Positions 51,719-53,211 of a stretch of DNA of 53,211 nt are shown piece by piece. The stretch is taken from positions 1 to 53,211 of the forward strand of contig CADCIP010000021.1 in assembly GCA_902801485.1 (NCBI GenBank), written 5' to 3'. The stretch is from an uncultured Bacteroidales bacterium (GTDB lineage: Bacteria > Bacteroidota > Bacteroidia > Bacteroidales > Bacteroidaceae). The notes under the pieces were generated by a model, which had not been told where the DNA came from, did not search any database, and saw only the letters and a list, made by a program, of their open reading frames with translations. The position numbers and the translations under genes are program-made. Numbering within the stretch: the stretch's first letter is position 1; the number at the start of each line of letters is the position of its first letter.

Positions 51719-53020
51719 TCAAAGTATGTTATTTAACATATCAGCGACTATAAAAGTACTGCCTCCAACGAAGATTATGTCGTTTTTACATGCATTTTGC
51801 TTAGCTGCACTATAAGCTAATCCGACATTTGTGTAGCAGCTGCCGTGCAAATTATGTTTTCCGGCTATCCGGGAAAACTCTTCGACAGGCATGGCCCTTT
51901 GTACAGAAGCCTGTGTGAAATAATAGATGGCGTCTTTTGGCAATATGGAAAGGACTGTATTAACATCCTTGTCGTTTACCATACCTATTATAATATGTAG
52001 TCTGTTGTGCGGTGTTTCCTGCAGCTGTCTGGTAATGTATTGCATACCTCCAACATTGTGACCGGTATCGCATATAGTCAGGGGTTGCTTGCAGATGGTC
52101 TGCCATCTGCCCATTAAGCCTGTATGCTGGCAGACGTGGCTCATTCCATCTTCTACGGATACTTTGCTTATGCCATAACCTATCTTGTTCAACTCGTTTA
52201 CGGCAGCCAGTATGGTGCGCGTGTTTTTTTCCTGACAGTAGCCGCTTAATTCTCCATGCAATTCTCCGTATGTTTGGGTTTGGTATGTATATCCGTGGGT
52301 GGGGGAGAAGTTGAAGTCTATCAATTCACCTTCTTCTTCTGCAAAGATAAGTTCTGTTCCGACTTCCTGTGCTTTTCTCTCGAATACAGTTCTGACATCT
52401 TTATCTCCTGCCTCGCCGATAATGGCTGGAACGTTGTGCTTTATTATCCCGGCCTTCTCGGATGCGATTTTTGGAAGTGTGTCACCAAGGAACTGGACAT
52501 GATCGAAGCTAATGTTAGTGATGATGGAGAGTTCGGGCTGTATGATGTTGGTGCAATCGAGTTTTCCGCCTAATCCCACTTCGATTATAGCTACATCAAC
52601 TTTCTTTTCTGCAAAATACAGGAATGCCAGCGCAGTTGCTAACTCGAAGAAAGAGAAGCCCCCTTCTGTTTCCACTCCGAGGAGGGAGGTTTTCAGTTCT
52701 TCTACGAAGTCAATGACCCTCTGCTTAGGAATCATCTCTCCGTTCACACGAATCCTCTCCCGGAAATCTACAAGGTGGGGGCTTGTATAAAGACCGACTC
52801 TGTAGCCTTGCGACTGCAGGATTGCAGCCAAAGTGTGGCTGGTACTTCCTTTTCCGTTGGTTCCTCCTACGTGGACGGTCCGATAGTTCTGGTGGGGGTG
52901 GTTAAAGTGCTCGTCAAGAAGGTGAGTGTTACTCAATCCTTCTTTATATGCACCCGCCCCGATATTCTGAAATAGCGGGGCGGCATTAAACAGGTATGTT
53001 GTTGCTTCCTGGTATGTCAT
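51719..53020 (-). CDS. folC: Folylpolyglutamate/dihydrofolate synthase
   Basis: FolC adds glutamate to dihydropteroate and to folates in the cytosol, using ATP. The Mur-ligase P-loop HVGGTNGKGSTSHTLA (GTNGKGS at 53-59) and the folate motif LYTSPHLVDFRERIRVNG are present. IIEVGLGGKLDCTNII, ITNISFDHVQFLGDTLPKIASEKAGIIK and the C-terminal ICDTGHNVGGMQYI also fit. The length of 433 residues is normal. Its ATG overlaps the TGA stop of the upstream dnaJ gene by 4 bases, so the two are translated from one message. No terminator was seen in the 107 bases before the galM start. Confidence 0.94.
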   Translation of the reverse strand: MTYQEATTYLFNAAPLFQNIGAGAYKEGLSNTHLLDEHFNHPHQNYRTVHVGGTNGKGSTSHTLAAILQSQGYRVGLYTSPHLVDFRERIRVNGEMIPKQRVIDFVEELKTSLLGVETEGGFSFFELATALAFLYFAEKKVDVAIIEVGLGGKLDCTNIIQPELSIITNISFDHVQFLGDTLPKIASEKAGIIKHNVPAIIGEAGDKDVRTVFERKAQEVGTELIFAEEEGELIDFNFSPTHGYTYQTQTYGELHGELSGYCQEKNTRTILAAVNELNKIGYGISKVSVEDGMSHVCQHTGLMGRWQTICKQPLTICDTGHNVGGMQYITRQLQETPHNRLHIIIGMVNDKDVNTVLSILPKDAIYYFTQASVQRAMPVEEFSRIAGKHNLHGSCYTNVGLAYSAAKQNACKNDIIFVGGSTFIVADMLNNIL

Positions 53021-53211
53021 TCAAACATTTTTTTAAATTTTCTGAAGAAGCTCTCCTTCTCGTCGGCTTTGGGTTTCATGTTTTCGCTTCCGGTCATCTT
53101 CTCGAACATCTCACGCTCCTCCTTACTTAAATTGCGAGGAACATAAACGCCGATATTAACAATCAAGTCTCCGGTACCATAGCCGTAACCTGAAACGGCA
53201 GGAAGACCTTT
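53017..53211 (-). CDS. dnaJ: Chaperone DnaJ, C-terminal end (truncated by the window)
   Basis: The last 64 codons of a gene that enters from the right edge. The reading KGLPAVSGYGYGTGDLIVNIGVYVPRNLSKEEREMFEKM, followed by a linker and ESFFRKFKKMFE, matches the end of the second substrate-binding domain and the dimerisation tail of bacterial DnaJ, the Hsp40 partner of DnaK. The J domain and zinc fingers lie outside the window. The TGA overlaps the folC ATG. Confidence 0.85.
   Translation of the reverse strand, partial: KGLPAVSGYGYGTGDLIVNIGVYVPRNLSKEEREMFEKMTGSENMKPKADEKESFFRKFKKMFE

Overview
The window looks like a chromosome segment of a member of the Bacteroidales, most likely Prevotellaceae (Prevotella/Segatella/Xylanibacter type). 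The reasons are: many genes preceded by the Bacteroidetes -7 box TAnnTTTG, several with a TTTG or TTG -33 box 19-20 bases upstream; almost no Shine-Dalgarno sequences; BspA-type leucine-rich surface proteins; short C-terminal tails like those sorted by type IX secretion; a split MetH activation domain; and core genes (dnaX, guaA, tkt, folC, dnaJ) with Bacteroidales-like sequence. No phage, plasmid, integrase, CRISPR array or complete insertion sequence was seen.

Layout. 1-6.4 kb: a three-gene cell-envelope operon (lipoprotein, outer-membrane barrel, S41 peptidase lipoprotein), then a secreted LRR/Ig-like protein. 6.5-13.7 kb: a secreted metallophosphoesterase with a translationally coupled 48-residue ORF, and divergently a 1,597-residue protein made of jelly-roll repeats. 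13.7-24.6 kb: a metal efflux permease fused to an HMA domain, mtnN, tRNA-Ser(CGA), a queuosine set (transporter, queC, queF), dnaX, divIC, a small membrane protein, a DUF4369 lipoprotein, plsC, a stand-alone MetH activation domain and a GH78-type glycosidase. 24.6-35.4 kb: a decayed gene, then a two-gene operon for an 842-residue BspA-like protein and a 2,134-residue mosaic protein, preceded by a dense array of short repeats. 35.4-45.3 kb: pyrC with a polyprenol-phosphate mannosyltransferase, guaA, rpiB with tkt, and a secreted 1,083-residue protein that appears to be TldD and TldE in one chain. 45.3-53.2 kb: a repeat-rich gap, a galactose operon (galM, MFS sugar/H+ symporter, galK, SGLT symporter), folC and the 3' end of dnaJ.

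How it works together. The galactose operon imports the sugar by two routes, sets its anomer and phosphorylates it; galT and galE are not here. The transporter-queC-queF run supplies preQ1 for tRNA queuosine. The large secreted proteins share similar C-terminal tails and are probably exported by one machine.

The least explained signals are non-coding: seven exact copies of AACAGGTAAC (four of them forming two 10-bp palindromes) and three TATTAATAGTAGC copies at exactly 22-bp spacing upstream of the giant surface-protein operon; a promoter-containing module duplicated in tandem upstream of the TldD/E gene; REP-like GC-rich palindromes inserted in frame in the permease gene, with a further copy in a gap; and 6-9-bp telomere-like microrepeats in several gaps that also seem to have entered coding ends and linkers. 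All family assignments come from reading motifs; no database search was run.
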